DNA of 64,000 nt from Mycolicibacterium sp. CBMA 247 (GTDB lineage: Bacteria; Actinomycetota; Actinomycetes; Mycobacteriales; Mycobacteriaceae): positions 372,001 through 436,000 of the forward strand of contig NZ_VTGX01000004.1 of the NCBI RefSeq assembly GCF_009729095.1, written 5' to 3'. Shown piece after piece: positions 26,076-35,187 of the stretch. The notes under the pieces are model-generated. The model saw nothing but the letters and a program-made list of their open reading frames with translations. It had not been told where the DNA came from and made no database searches. The position numbers and the translations under genes were made by a program. The first letter of the stretch is position 1; each line of letters opens with the position of its first letter.

Positions 26076-28281
26076 GCAGCCCGAGCCGGTCGGCCTCGGC
26101 CACTGCGGCGGCGCGCGAGGAGACGGCGAGCTTGCGGTAGATCGACGTGGCCTGGCTCTTCACCGTTTCTCTGCCCAGCGTCAACTCACCTGCGATGCGC
26201 TGCAAAGAGAGATGGGTGGCCAGATAGGGCAGCAGCCTGAGCTCGGCCGTCGTCAGCGACGGCCGAGCGCCACGGGCCGCGCGGGCCGCCGACAATGCTC
26301 GGATACGGTCCAGCCGTTGTCCGATGCCGACGGCCTCGGGTTCACGACGATGGGCGCGCTGCGCCGCGTCCAGGTGGCGGTCACACAGTTCGGTGTCGTC
26401 GATCTCGACGGCGGTGCCGGCGACCAGCACATGAGCCATCAGCGCGGTACGGGCGGATAGGTCGCCCAGCCGGTCGACGAGCCGCTCGGTCGCCTGGACG
26501 GCCGAGCGCGCCCCGGCCACGTCGCCGCGTCGGGCGCGCACCAACGCGTCGACCGCGTAGACCACCACCATCGGGACCATGTCGGAGAGGTCCCGCGAGT
26601 CGACGATCGTGCGGGCCGCGCGGGTGTGCTCGACGGCGGCCGGCAGATCGTCGTCATCGAGGTCGAGCATTGCCAGATGTGCCAGCGCGGCAGCTTGGAA
26701 TCCGGGCAAGTCTTCGATCACCGGTAGTGCCGACTCCAGGGTGGCCCGCGCCCGCTCGGACTCACCGAGCATGGCCAGAGCGGAACCCTTCATCGTGGTG
26801 GCCGCGCCCCACCACGGATTGACCAGGTGATCTCCTGCAGCACAAACAGTTTCGGCATGACGGATGACCTCACCCACGCCGCCGACACCGACCAGGGAAC
26901 CGATCAGCGCCGCAGCCACCTCGACCGACGGTGTGCCATCCGCGAGCGGTTCGCCGGTGTCGGCCGCACTCGCCGTCAACAACGAGCGCTGGATCAACTC
27001 CGCGTCACCGGTCGTCAGGCCCAGCCACGCCCGCGCGATCGCGGCGTCGGGGTAGTCGGCGAAGGTCGACTCATCGATCAGGCTGAGCCGCCGGGCCAGG
27101 ATCCCGACGCGGCCGTCGAAGCCCAGTCGCACGGCATCGGTGCCCGCCAGCGCCGCCGCGTGGGCGCGGTCATCGGCGGCCAGCGCCTGCAGCAACGCGC
27201 CGTCGATGTCACCCGCCTGCGCCAGTCGATCCGCCGCCCTGGCCGTCAACGCCCGGAACCGGTCCGGATCCCGGTCGCGCAGCCGCGCGCGCAACAGATC
27301 GCCGAACAACCGGTGATAGCGATACCAGATACCTTGTGAATCAAGGGAAACCAGGAAGATATTGCCCGATCGGGTGATCGCGTCGAGCATCGCAGCCGAA
27401 TCGGTATGCCCCAACAGTGCATCGAGCTCGTCGGCGCAAAAACGGTCCAGCACAGCCGATTCCATCAGAAACGTGGCGGTGCCTGGTTCGAGCTGGCTGA
27501 GCACCTCCTCGACCAGGTAGTCGGCCACCAACCGGTGCCGGCCCGTCACCGCGTCAGCAGGTGCGCCGTCACGCAGCGCCAACGCCGCCATGACCACCCC
27601 TGCAGCCCAGCCTTCGCACTTGTCGAGCACCCGCGCGATCGTGGCCTTGTCCGTGCCGCCGCCGATGGCCGCGAAAGCGGCCGAACCTTCGGAACCGGAG
27701 AACTTCAGCTCGGCAATTCCGACCTCGGTGACATACCCCTGCAGTCGCCGTCGCGCCAGATCGAGCGGCGGCACCTGCCTGCCGACCAGCGCGATCGCCA
27801 CCGAATCCGGAGCCAGATCCACCACCGCGCGCAACGTGTCCACGGCGGCGCCGGCCGACAACTCGTGAACGTCGTCCAGCACCAACACGATCGGGCCGCA
27901 CGCCTCCAGCGCCTGGATGAATGCCGGCACCAGTTGGGTTTCGACGCGGCCCGCGCCCTGCAGGTAGTGCAGCAGCGCCGGGTCGATCGTCTTGACCCGA
28001 TTCAGCGCCTGGTTCAGCGCCGTGGCCATATGCAACAGCAGGTGCGCGGGGTCATTGTCGAGGTTGTCGAGCCGCACCCACGCGAACGGGCGTTCGTCGG
28101 TGTCGTCCCACTGCTCCACCGCGGTGGTCTTCCCGTAGCCCGCGGGCGCGGTCACCACGACCAACCCGGCGCGGTTCTGCAGTGGGCGGGTCAATCCCGG
28201 CCGGGGAACACCGGTGCGTGCGGGAGTCGGTCGCCCGACAGTCGCCACCGGAATCTGCGCCGGCCAAGGTCCTGCTCCCAC
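26017..28281 (-). CDS. Large ATP-binding LuxR-family (MalT/LAL-like) regulator
   Basis: 754 residues from a GTG at 28281. N-terminal STAND-type NTPase with Walker A VVTAPAGYGKTTAV at about 42-52 and a Walker B-like IVLVLDDVHEL near 130; then a long all-helical, TPR-like region; then a C-terminal LuxR helix-turn-helix (LTTAELRLLPYLATHLSLQR, and GRETVKSQATSIYRKL). Such proteins are ligand-gated activators. The 3' end overlaps the BASS carrier gene by 59 bp, and it may control the Dyp-type operon or the divergent peptidase gene. Confidence 0.88.
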   Translation of the reverse strand: MGAGPWPAQIPVATVGRPTPARTGVPRPGLTRPLQNRAGLVVVTAPAGYGKTTAVEQWDDTDERPFAWVRLDNLDNDPAHLLLHMATALNQALNRVKTIDPALLHYLQGAGRVETQLVPAFIQALEACGPIVLVLDDVHELSAGAAVDTLRAVVDLAPDSVAIALVGRQVPPLDLARRRLQGYVTEVGIAELKFSGSEGSAAFAAIGGGTDKATIARVLDKCEGWAAGVVMAALALRDGAPADAVTGRHRLVADYLVEEVLSQLEPGTATFLMESAVLDRFCADELDALLGHTDSAAMLDAITRSGNIFLVSLDSQGIWYRYHRLFGDLLRARLRDRDPDRFRALTARAADRLAQAGDIDGALLQALAADDRAHAAALAGTDAVRLGFDGRVGILARRLSLIDESTFADYPDAAIARAWLGLTTGDAELIQRSLLTASAADTGEPLADGTPSVEVAAALIGSLVGVGGVGEVIRHAETVCAAGDHLVNPWWGAATTMKGSALAMLGESERARATLESALPVIEDLPGFQAAALAHLAMLDLDDDDLPAAVEHTRAARTIVDSRDLSDMVPMVVVYAVDALVRARRGDVAGARSAVQATERLVDRLGDLSARTALMAHVLVAGTAVEIDDTELCDRHLDAAQRAHRREPEAVGIGQRLDRIRALSAARAARGARPSLTTAELRLLPYLATHLSLQRIAGELTLGRETVKSQATSIYRKLAVSSRAAAVAEADRLGLLSETARAAARTATTAETQR

Positions 28282-28478
28282 CTGCGCATCGTAGGCCAGG
28301 TGAGATCCCGCAGACCTCTAGCGGGCAGGTGCCCTGTGTCACCCCCGCAGGTGAGCGCTCGATCTGCCATGGCCAACCCTTCTGGAACAATGTCGCCAGG
28401 TTTCTTTGACTGACCACCCATGCTCGGCCTGCCCGATGATGACAACCAGGTGGCCGAATCGATCAGGAAGAAGAGCAA

Positions 28479-29621
28479 GTGACGTCGAACCGCCCCCGCG
28501 CCCGCGATCTCGGCATCAATCTGCGGGGCACGACCGGCCCGCTCAACGCCATCACCGATGTCGCCGGCGTGGAAGTCGGCTACACCACCCTGATCGAGGG
28601 CGACGGTCCGCTCACGACCGGGCAAGGACCCGTACGTACCGGTGTGTCGGCGATCTTCCCGCGGGGCCGTGACGGTGTCGGAAATCCATGCGCAGCGGGT
28701 CGTTACAGCCTCAACGGCAACGGCGAGATGACCGGGATGCACTGGATCGACGAAGTCGGCGAACTGTCGATGCCGATCACGATCTCCAACACCCATGCCG
28801 TCGGCGCCTGCCACACGGGCGTGATCGAGTGGATGAACGCCAACCACCCCCAGCTGGCGCGACAGTGGCTGCTACCGGTGTGCGCAGAGACCTGGGACGG
28901 CTACCTCAATGACATCAACGGCGGACACGTGACGCCCGCGATGGCCCGCCAGGCACTCGACGCAGCACGTCGCGGCCCCGTCGAAGAGGGATCGGTCGGC
29001 GGCGGTACCGGCATGAACTGCTATGGCTTCAAGGGAGGCAACGGCACGTCGTCGCGGGTGGTGTCGTTCGGGGACACTGCCTACACCGTCGGCGCATTCG
29101 TGCAGGCCAACTTCGGTTCACGGGACGAACTGACGATCGCGGGGATTCCTGCGGGCCAACTGCTGACCGTCGAGAACCCGATGGAGGACACCGACTGGTT
29201 CGAGCAGGACCTGCGTGTCCCGGGCGGGTCCGGATCGGTCATCGTCGTGGTGGCCACCGACGCTCCACTCAACGCCGCCCAGTGCAAGGGGTTGGCGCGG
29301 CGCGTCCCGCTCGGACTCGCGCGGACCGGCACCACCGGCAGCCTGTTCAGCGGCGATATCTTCCTCGCCTTCTCCACGGCCGACAACGGCCCCTCGCGCA
29401 CCGGGTTCCCCACAACCGATCCGGTGAGCGACGAGATCTTCACGGTGCAGCAGCTTCCCTGGAACCGGATCGACCTGTTCTACGCGGCCACCGTCTATGC
29501 CGTCGAGGAAGCGGTCCTCAACGCGCTGGTGGTCAACCAGACGATGGTTGGGCGCGACTCCCACGTGTCCCCCGCCCTGCCCCACGACCAGCTGCAGAAA
29601 CTCCTGGGAACGACGAACTGA
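28479..29621 (+). CDS. P1/S58 (DmpA) family aminopeptidase
   Basis: 380 residues from a GTG at 28479. Conserved blocks of the family: NAITDVAGVEVGYTT at the N-terminus, SMPITISNTHAVGACH, GSVGGGTGMNCYGFKGG, and the self-cleavage site region VPGGSGSVIVVVATDAPL, where cleavage before a Ser generates the N-terminal nucleophile. The product should be a cytoplasmic two-chain peptidase acting on short or D-/beta-amino-acid peptides. It is divergent from the LuxR-type regulator with a gap of about 200 bp. Confidence 0.9.
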   Translation: MTSNRPRARDLGINLRGTTGPLNAITDVAGVEVGYTTLIEGDGPLTTGQGPVRTGVSAIFPRGRDGVGNPCAAGRYSLNGNGEMTGMHWIDEVGELSMPITISNTHAVGACHTGVIEWMNANHPQLARQWLLPVCAETWDGYLNDINGGHVTPAMARQALDAARRGPVEEGSVGGGTGMNCYGFKGGNGTSSRVVSFGDTAYTVGAFVQANFGSRDELTIAGIPAGQLLTVENPMEDTDWFEQDLRVPGGSGSVIVVVATDAPLNAAQCKGLARRVPLGLARTGTTGSLFSGDIFLAFSTADNGPSRTGFPTTDPVSDEIFTVQQLPWNRIDLFYAATVYAVEEAVLNALVVNQTMVGRDSHVSPALPHDQLQKLLGTTN

Positions 29622-29653
29622 GCGTGCCCGCTGTCAGGCCGGCGTGGCGCGGA

Positions 29654-29717
29654 CGTTCAGATTGCGTAGAGGGCTGTGATCCGCGAGAAATCACGACCGT
29701 GTACGCAATCTCAACGC
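29654..29717. repeat. Nested palindromic repeat, copy A
   Basis: About 64 bp. In reverse complement it nearly matches copy B at 34453-34517. Outer arms (CGTTCAGATTGC and GCAATCTCAACG) and an inner pair around GTGATC/GAAATCAC make two nested hairpins. It lies just downstream of the S58 peptidase stop, between it and the end of whiB. It could act as a terminator, a REP-like element or both. Confidence 0.65.
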
Positions 29718-29746
29718 TTCAGCGCCGTTCGCGTGCCCTGACGACT

Positions 29747-29805
29747 GGTGCTCCGGGCGTTCACGACGACGTGTTCCCAGCTGATCACCGCGGCCGCGAT
29801 CGAGC
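29747..29805 (-). pseudogene. Duplicated fragment of the small membrane protein gene at 33169-33465
   Basis: Thirty bases (29754-29783) are identical to 33242-33271, and the following 18 bases differ at only three places. In the shared frame the fragment encodes SIAAAVISWEHVVVNAR, against TVIAATVSSWEHVVVNAR in the intact gene. It has no start of its own. The segment overlaps the last codons of whiB in a different frame. Confidence 0.55.
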
Positions 29806-30048
29806 CGACCGCACCTTGCTGCGTTCGGCGGCCGTCATCGCACCCCACACGCCATGATCCTCTGGCAGACGCAGCGCGTGTTCCCGGCAGACCGACAACA
29901 CCGGGCACTCTCGGCAGATCCGTTTTGCCACTTCTTCCCGCTGGCGCAGACCAGAGCGGCCGACGCGGTCGGGGAAGAACACCTCGGTGGCTTGATCGCG
30001 GCACTTGGCACGCGACTGCCAGGCCTGGTCGTCCTCGATCCTCAACAT
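29785..30048 (-). CDS. WhiB-family iron-sulfur transcription factor
   Basis: 87 residues from the ATG at 30048. The four cluster cysteines are present: one in RAKCRDQ, then CxxC-x5-C in ICRECPVLSVC. The conserved GVWGA motif (usually GVWGG) precedes a basic tail (RSKVRSARSRPR). It binds a [4Fe-4S] cluster and usually partners a sigma factor domain 4. Its start overlaps the stop of the PhoU-like gene by 7 bp, so it is translated after it. The last nine codons or so lie in a duplicated fragment of another gene, so the C-terminus may be recent. Confidence 0.85.
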   Translation of the reverse strand: MLRIEDDQAWQSRAKCRDQATEVFFPDRVGRSGLRQREEVAKRICRECPVLSVCREHALRLPEDHGVWGAMTAAERSKVRSARSRPR

Positions 30049-30710
30049 CCGGCGGCAACTGTGGAGCGGGACAAGGGGCAACCGGTGTACTGAAAGGCTG
30101 CGCGCACCCCGATGTCCACGGCATGGTCGGCGAACCGCTCGTAATAGCGACTCAACAACGTCACGTCGATCGCGGTTGCGATCCCGTGGCTCCATTGCGG
30201 ATCCATCACAATGCGGAACAGGTTGCGGTGCAACGAATCTATTCGGTCATCGTCGCGCCGGAGCTGGTTCGCCCTGACCGGATCGCCGGACAGCACGACA
30301 TCTCTTGCAGCACTGCCGATCTGCACCGCGATGGCAGCCATGTCGGCGAAGACGATGCTGATGTCAAGGGGCACGGCGCGTTGCGGGTGCCGCCGACGAG
30401 CGGCCTCGGCGACATGCAACGCTAACGCCCCCATCCGGTCGGCATCGTTGGCGTGCTGCATGCTGGTGACGACAGCGCGCAAGTCGGACGCGACAGGAGA
30501 CTGCAGGGCCAGCAGGCGATAAACGATGGCTTCGACCTCAGCGGCCTTTGCGGAGATGCGTTCGTGATCGCTTATGGCTTCTTCTACCGCCGTAATGTGT
30601 GCGCACAGAAGCGCTTCGGTGGCGTGACTCATCGCGATTCCCGCCGCGTGGCAAAGCATCGCGATGTCGGCGGTCAGGAGATCCAGTTGTCGGCGAAACC
30701 CATCTCGCAT
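30042..30710 (-). CDS. PhoU-like phosphate regulator
   Basis: 222 residues from the ATG at 30710 (MRDGFRRQLDLLTADIAMLC). Two PhoU three-helix repeats are visible, each with the acidic E/DxxxD-type metal motif: one around LQSPVASDLRAVVTSMQHANDADRMG, the second around SRYYERFADHAVDIGVR. PhoU proteins link the Pst importer to a PhoR-type kinase, but no pst genes are in this window. It is the upstream partner of whiB in an overlapping pair. Confidence 0.85.
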   Translation of the reverse strand: MRDGFRRQLDLLTADIAMLCHAAGIAMSHATEALLCAHITAVEEAISDHERISAKAAEVEAIVYRLLALQSPVASDLRAVVTSMQHANDADRMGALALHVAEAARRRHPQRAVPLDISIVFADMAAIAVQIGSAARDVVLSGDPVRANQLRRDDDRIDSLHRNLFRIVMDPQWSHGIATAIDVTLLSRYYERFADHAVDIGVRAAFQYTGCPLSRSTVAAGC

Positions 30711-30905
30711 GTTCCCCACGATAAGAGACGCGAACGCATGGATGTGCACTCTGCGGCGTCAACGATTCGTAAGTATTCGGTTGGCGCAGGTGCGGCGGTT
30801 GGCGGCGGCGCGTTACGTTGATCTTCGGCTGATTGCCCGCCGCGCACCGCAACGGATCTTCGTCGATCGGTGTTGGGTATCAATGGATGTCACAAGGATC
30901 CGAAG

Positions 30906-31127
30906 ATGAGCTGTTCGATTCGCATGAGGAACGTTGTTGCGTTCCTGAGGGCCGGCGGCCCTGCAAGCGTTGCACCTACCGGGCACATTGCGTTGCTCGC
31001 CCTTCTTCCACGAAGGATCACCGACACCGAGATTGCGCTTGTAGCCGACGAATTCAAGGAAACGCGGCGTCGGCCGGCCACTGCCACCGATGTCGGAACA
31101 GCGAGCCCGCTAGATCTCCATACGTGA
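30906..31127 (+). CDS. Short DUF3349-family protein
   Basis: 73 residues. The core RNVVAFLRAGGPASVAPTGH followed by IALLALLPRRITDTEIALVA matches mycobacterial DUF3349 proteins (WLRAGYPEGVPPTD-like, then LLALL-RR-LT), usually about 100 residues. It is therefore somewhat short at the C-terminus. The stop lies 18 bp inside the 3' end of the convergent kup gene. Function unknown. Confidence 0.62.
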   Translation: MSCSIRMRNVVAFLRAGGPASVAPTGHIALLALLPRRITDTEIALVADEFKETRRRPATATDVGTASPLDLHT

Positions 31128-33050
31128 ACCGATGAGGACCGTGCGCTCCGGCCGAAGGTGGAAGTACCCTGCCGCATCGGCCGTCAAGAGCGACGTGGCG
31201 ATGAAAAGGCGTTTGCGCCAAGGAACCATGTTGCGTTTCGATCCCGGGACCAGTTCGAGATGCGACAGGAAGTACGACGCATGGTCGAGATCGATTCTGC
31301 CTTCGGTTTCCGAGTCGGGTATCAGCTTCAGCGCCGCTGGTACATCCGGCCGCTCCATGTAGCCGGCGTGCACCGTGACGTGCAGGATGCCGTCGTCGCG
31401 GTAGCCGAGGTCGTCAACCGATACCCGACCCTCATCAGACACGCGCGGAACGGGTTCCGTCTCCACGGAGGTGATGAGGACGTGCTCGTGCATGACGTGG
31501 TTGTGGTCAACGTTGGCGCGCATGGCCAGCGGTACCGTGTCATCGCCACGGTTGAGGAACACTGCCGTCCCGGGTATTCGGGTCAAGGTCGGCCGCTGGT
31601 GGGCGAGCTCGCTGACGAACGGGCGTAGCGGGCCTTCCATTTCGCGGCGGGCGGCGGTCACCAACACCCTGCCGCGCTGCCACGTGGTCATGACGACGTA
31701 GGCGAGCACCGCGATGACGAGCGGCAGCCAGGCACCGTGCACCAATTTGGTGAGGTTCGCGGCGAAGAACAGCAGATCGACCGCAAGCAAGGCACCGCCG
31801 CCGAGCAGCAGCGCCCACAGCGGCCAGCGCCATTGCTGTCGGGCCAGGTACAGGAACAGCAGCGTGGTGATGGTGATGGTGCCGACCACCGCCATGCCGA
31901 AGGCGTACGCGAGCGCCGCGGACGTTTCGAACGCGAACACCAGCGTCAACACCGCCACCATGAGCAGCCAGTTGATCCACGGCACGTAGATCTGGCCGAT
32001 CGTCGACGCCGAGGTATGAGTTATGCGCAGTCGCGGCAGGTATCCGAGTTGCACAGCCTGCGAGACCACGGAGAACGCGCCGCTGATCACCGCCTGCGAG
32101 GCGATGACTGTCGCCGCCGTGGCCAACACCACCATGGGGATTAGCGCCCATTCCGGCGTGAGGAGGAAGAACGGCGCGCTCGATTTCGTCTCGTCGCCAA
32201 GGATCAAGGCGCCCTGTCCGAAGTAATTCAGCGTGCAGGCCGGCAGCACCAGACCCAGCCACCCGAAGGTGATGGCGCGGCGCCCGAAATGGCCCATGTC
32301 GGCATAGAGCGCCTCGGCGCCGGTCACCGAGAGCACGATCGCGGCGAGCGCGAAGAAAGCGATGTGAAAGTGCCCCGCCAGGAAAGTAATTGCGTACCAA
32401 GGGGAAAGGGCGGCCAGAATTCCAGGGTTGGCGAGGATGCCGGCGACACCGCATGCGCCGATCGCGGTGAACCAGGCGATCATCACCGGCCCGAAGAACC
32501 GGCCCACTACTGCGGTCCCCTGGCGTTGGACGACGAACAACCCGACGATGATCACCGCCGTGATCGGCACTACCCAGTCGTGAAGCCCGGGTTCGATCAC
32601 CTTGAGGCCCTCGACGGCTGATAGGACCGAAATCGCCGGGGTGATCATCGAGTCGCCGAAGAACAGTGCCGCCCCGAACAATCCGAGCGCCGCCAAGAAC
32701 ATCGTGGTGCGTCGACCGCGGGTCGCGTGACCGCGGCGTAGCAGCGTGATCAACGCCATGATGCCGCCCTCGCCATGGTTGTCGGCGCGCATCACGAGTG
32801 TTACGTAGGTCAGGGTGACGATCAGCATCACTGACCAGAAGATCAACGACACGACTCCGTAGACGTTGGCATCGTTCAGCGGCACCGGGTGCGGATCAGC
32901 AGGATTGAACACCGTCTGGATGGTGTAGATGGGGCTGGTGCCGATATCGCCGAACACGACACCCAGCGCACCGATGACGATCGCCAGTCGAAAAGGGTGA
33001 CCGGTGCCATGCGAGAGATCTGCGAGGGCGGCCGCGGATGTAGTGGGCAC
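31110..33050 (-). CDS. kup: Kup-type low-affinity potassium transporter
   Basis: 646 residues, usual length. Family signatures GVVFGDIGTSPIYT at about 28-41, ALFFGDSMITPAISVLSAVEG, and GAEALYADMGHFGRR are clear, with about twelve membrane helices in the first 430 residues and a soluble C-terminal domain (VFLNRGDDTVP, HEHVLITSVE). It imports K+ with protons. The start is a GTG at 33050 with a weak ribosome site. Confidence 0.94.
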   Translation of the reverse strand: MPTTSAAALADLSHGTGHPFRLAIVIGALGVVFGDIGTSPIYTIQTVFNPADPHPVPLNDANVYGVVSLIFWSVMLIVTLTYVTLVMRADNHGEGGIMALITLLRRGHATRGRRTTMFLAALGLFGAALFFGDSMITPAISVLSAVEGLKVIEPGLHDWVVPITAVIIVGLFVVQRQGTAVVGRFFGPVMIAWFTAIGACGVAGILANPGILAALSPWYAITFLAGHFHIAFFALAAIVLSVTGAEALYADMGHFGRRAITFGWLGLVLPACTLNYFGQGALILGDETKSSAPFFLLTPEWALIPMVVLATAATVIASQAVISGAFSVVSQAVQLGYLPRLRITHTSASTIGQIYVPWINWLLMVAVLTLVFAFETSAALAYAFGMAVVGTITITTLLFLYLARQQWRWPLWALLLGGGALLAVDLLFFAANLTKLVHGAWLPLVIAVLAYVVMTTWQRGRVLVTAARREMEGPLRPFVSELAHQRPTLTRIPGTAVFLNRGDDTVPLAMRANVDHNHVMHEHVLITSVETEPVPRVSDEGRVSVDDLGYRDDGILHVTVHAGYMERPDVPAALKLIPDSETEGRIDLDHASYFLSHLELVPGSKRNMVPWRKRLFIATSLLTADAAGYFHLRPERTVLIGSRMEI

Positions 33051-33168
33051 GATACGTCGACCGTCCTGTCAGAGTCGGGTGGACTCGGATGCTTCCGTTG
33101 TGATTGTGCATCCACGCCCCGGATCGTGCCCCGATATCGAAACGACAGCCCGAATGACTGGTGTCAGA

Positions 33169-33465
33169 TCACCAGTGGCTCGATCCCCGCTCGTCAACGC
33201 GAGCTGTGGCCAGGCCCGGGGATCCGACCAACCCGGAGTCACGGGCGTTCACGACGACGTGTTCCCAGCTGCTCACCGTGGCGGCGATCACCGTGATGGC
33301 GATAGCGAAGCCGGCGAGCGAGGCCGCCACCCCCGCCCACTCCCCGCTGGTGACGACGCCGAGCAGGATGGCGGCGAACGCTCCGGCGAGTACCAGGCCG
33401 ACGGTCGGCGCGCTTCGCCACCAATGGGTGCCCGCCCGGCGCGACGATTCGATCGGCGTAGTCAT
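33169..33465 (-). CDS. Small two-helix membrane protein
   Basis: 98 residues from the ATG at 33465. Two hydrophobic segments (about 22-40, PTVGLVLAGAFAAILLGVV, and 45-68, ending AIAITVIAAT), then a short polar tail with SSWEHVVVNARDSGL. Function unknown. A fragment of this gene is duplicated at the end of whiB (29754-29803). It lies 118 bp upstream of kup on the same strand and may be co-transcribed. Confidence 0.65.
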   Translation of the reverse strand: MTTPIESSRRAGTHWWRSAPTVGLVLAGAFAAILLGVVTSGEWAGVAASLAGFAIAITVIAATVSSWEHVVVNARDSGLVGSPGLATARVDERGSSHW

Positions 33466-33599
33466 GGAACCCACTGTCCCCTCGGTTGCTGAGGAGGCGT
33501 GAAGCATTCCCTATGGAAACCCTCTGAACTGCGCGAACCGCCTGCCGGCAGACCGTTCGATCCCTGCCGACGCACGCGGCAGGGCTAAGGTGGTCGGAT

Positions 33600-34439
33600 A
33601 TGGCCAACTTTGACCGTCGAAGCATGATGATGTTGTCGGGTCTCGGCGTGATTGCGGCGGCAATGCCCGTTCCGCAAGCCAATGCCCTCCCGACCAAGCC
33701 CCAGACACCGCCCGTTCCGGCTCCGTCGGCGCCGCAGGCCGCTATGAACTATGTGTTCGCGGACGAATTCGACGGGCCCGCGGGCTCGGCGCCGAGTGCG
33801 TCGAAGTGGACCATCGCAAAGGCCCGCGAGACCATCAAGGACCCCACCTATTGGGAGCAGCCAGGCCGTATCGGCCAGTACCGCGACGACCGCAAGAACG
33901 CCTTCCTCGACGGCAAGTCGAACCTGGTCATCCGAGCCACGAAGGAAGGCGACGCCTATTACGGCGCCAAGTTGGCCAGCGTGTGGGAGGGCGGCGCCGG
34001 GCACACCTGGGAAGCGCGGATCAAGTTCAACTGCCTGACTCCGGGCGCGTGGCCGGCCTTCTGGCTGGGCACCCTGGGCGAGGGCGAACTCGACATCGTC
34101 GAGTGGTACGGCAACGGTAAATGGCCGTCGGCCACCACCGTGCACGCCAAGTCGAACGGCGGCGAATGGGAGACCCACAACCTCGCCGTCGACACCGGGT
34201 GGCACACGTGGCGAACCCAGTGGGATGCCACCGGTGCCCGCTTCTGGCAGGACTACACCGAAGGTGCGAAACCCTATTTCGAGGTCGCTGCGAGCGCGCT
34301 GCCTGACTGGCCGTTCAGCCAGCCGGGCTACACGATGTTCGTGGTGTTGAACCTGGCGGTCGCTGGGTCCGGCGGAGAGGACCCCAGCGGGGGTACCTAC
34401 CCGGCCGACATGCTCGTGGACTACGTACGCGTCTGGTAA
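33600..34439 (+). CDS. Secreted glycoside hydrolase family 16 (endo-beta-glucanase-like)
   Basis: 279 residues. N-terminal NFDRRSMMMLSGLGVIAAA looks like a twin-arginine (Tat) signal. The GH16 catalytic motif ExDxxE is intact in GELDIVEWYG, and the C-terminal strand (MLVDYVRVW) is typical. It hydrolyses beta-1,3 or mixed-linked glucans outside the cell, or acts on an endogenous glucan. It is monocistronic and followed by the palindromic repeat copy B. Confidence 0.92.
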   Translation: MANFDRRSMMMLSGLGVIAAAMPVPQANALPTKPQTPPVPAPSAPQAAMNYVFADEFDGPAGSAPSASKWTIAKARETIKDPTYWEQPGRIGQYRDDRKNAFLDGKSNLVIRATKEGDAYYGAKLASVWEGGAGHTWEARIKFNCLTPGAWPAFWLGTLGEGELDIVEWYGNGKWPSATTVHAKSNGGEWETHNLAVDTGWHTWRTQWDATGARFWQDYTEGAKPYFEVAASALPDWPFSQPGYTMFVVLNLAVAGSGGEDPSGGTYPADMLVDYVRVW

Positions 34440-34452
34440 GCGCGCCGGTACG

Positions 34453-34517
34453 GCGTTGAGTTTGCGTACACGGTCGTGATTTCTCGCCGATCACAGCCCT
34501 GGATGCAATCTCAACGC
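34453..34517. repeat. Nested palindromic repeat, copy B
   Basis: About 65 bp. Outer arms GGCGTTGAGTTTGC and GCAATCTCAACGCC pair with one mismatch; inner arms GTGAT and ATCAC pair. It matches the reverse complement of copy A (29654-29717) at all but about six positions. It sits between the convergent GH16 and TetR genes and supplies the TetR stop codon and its last codons. Confidence 0.68.
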
Positions 34518-35125
34518 CTTGTGGACGGCGCATCAGCGGCGATCAGCGTGAGGATGGCTTCGGTGAGCCGATCGAGGTAGTTGTCGTCGGCGTCGACCTG
34601 CATGACCGACTGACGCCAGTAGAGCGCTCCCCCGACCATGTCGAGTGCGACCTCGATGTCGACGCCATCGGCGATCTCGCCACGCTGCCTGGCCCGTTCG
34701 AACAACTGAGCCGCCTTGAGACGGCGGGGTTCTCGGATCTGGGCGGCCATCGCGGCGGCGTACTCAGGATCGCGTGCAGCCTCGGCGAGCAGGTCCGGGA
34801 TGATGGTGCGGGCCAGCCGATGCGTGAGCGCCTCGCGGCCGTTCGCCAGATAGGCCCTGAGGTCCCCACGCAGCGTCCCGGTGTCGGGGACATCGATCGC
34901 CGCGACCGCCACCTTGGTCACCAGGTCGGCGGCCAAGTCCTGCTTCGATTTCCAGCGGCGGTAGATGGCGGCCTTGCCGACCCCGGCACGCTTGGCCACC
35001 GCGTCGACGGAGAGCCTGCCGTAGCCGACGGCAGCCAGCTCCTCGAAGAACCCATTCTCGATCGCCGCGGTCACGTCGTTACGGAGGACGGGACCGCCCG
35101 ATGTCCGGCGTGCTGCTGTGGTCAC
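34511..35125 (-). CDS. TetR-family repressor
   Basis: 204 residues from a GTG at 35125. HTH: ELAAVGYGRLSVDAVAKRAG then VGKAAIYRRWKSKQDL. The C-terminal region (TetR_C-like) runs to SVMQVDADDNYLDRLTEAIL. Divergent from the alpha/beta hydrolase at 35220. Two sites built on GTTCCGTTT lie in the 94-bp gap and are likely its operators. The stop and last two codons fall inside the palindromic repeat B. Confidence 0.88.
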   Translation of the reverse strand: MTTAARRTSGGPVLRNDVTAAIENGFFEELAAVGYGRLSVDAVAKRAGVGKAAIYRRWKSKQDLAADLVTKVAVAAIDVPDTGTLRGDLRAYLANGREALTHRLARTIIPDLLAEAARDPEYAAAMAAQIREPRRLKAAQLFERARQRGEIADGVDIEVALDMVGGALYWRQSVMQVDADDNYLDRLTEAILTLIAADAPSTRR

Positions 35126-35142
35126 AGGGCCGATTATACGAG

Positions 35143-35162
35143 ACGGAACCGTTGCGTTCCGT
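35143..35162. promoter_or_regulatory. TetR operator, site 1
   Basis: ACGGAAC-N6-GTTCCGT, a perfect 7-bp inverted repeat 18 bp upstream of the TetR start. The same half-site recurs in site 2, which supports a specific operator. Confidence 0.65.
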
Positions 35163-35187
35163 TTAAATGGGGCATATCCTAATCGAG

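Noticed and set aside
27406..28413. 335-codon open frame on the plus strand
   Set aside because: Antisense to the LuxR-type regulator, whose Walker A and HTH motifs are clear.
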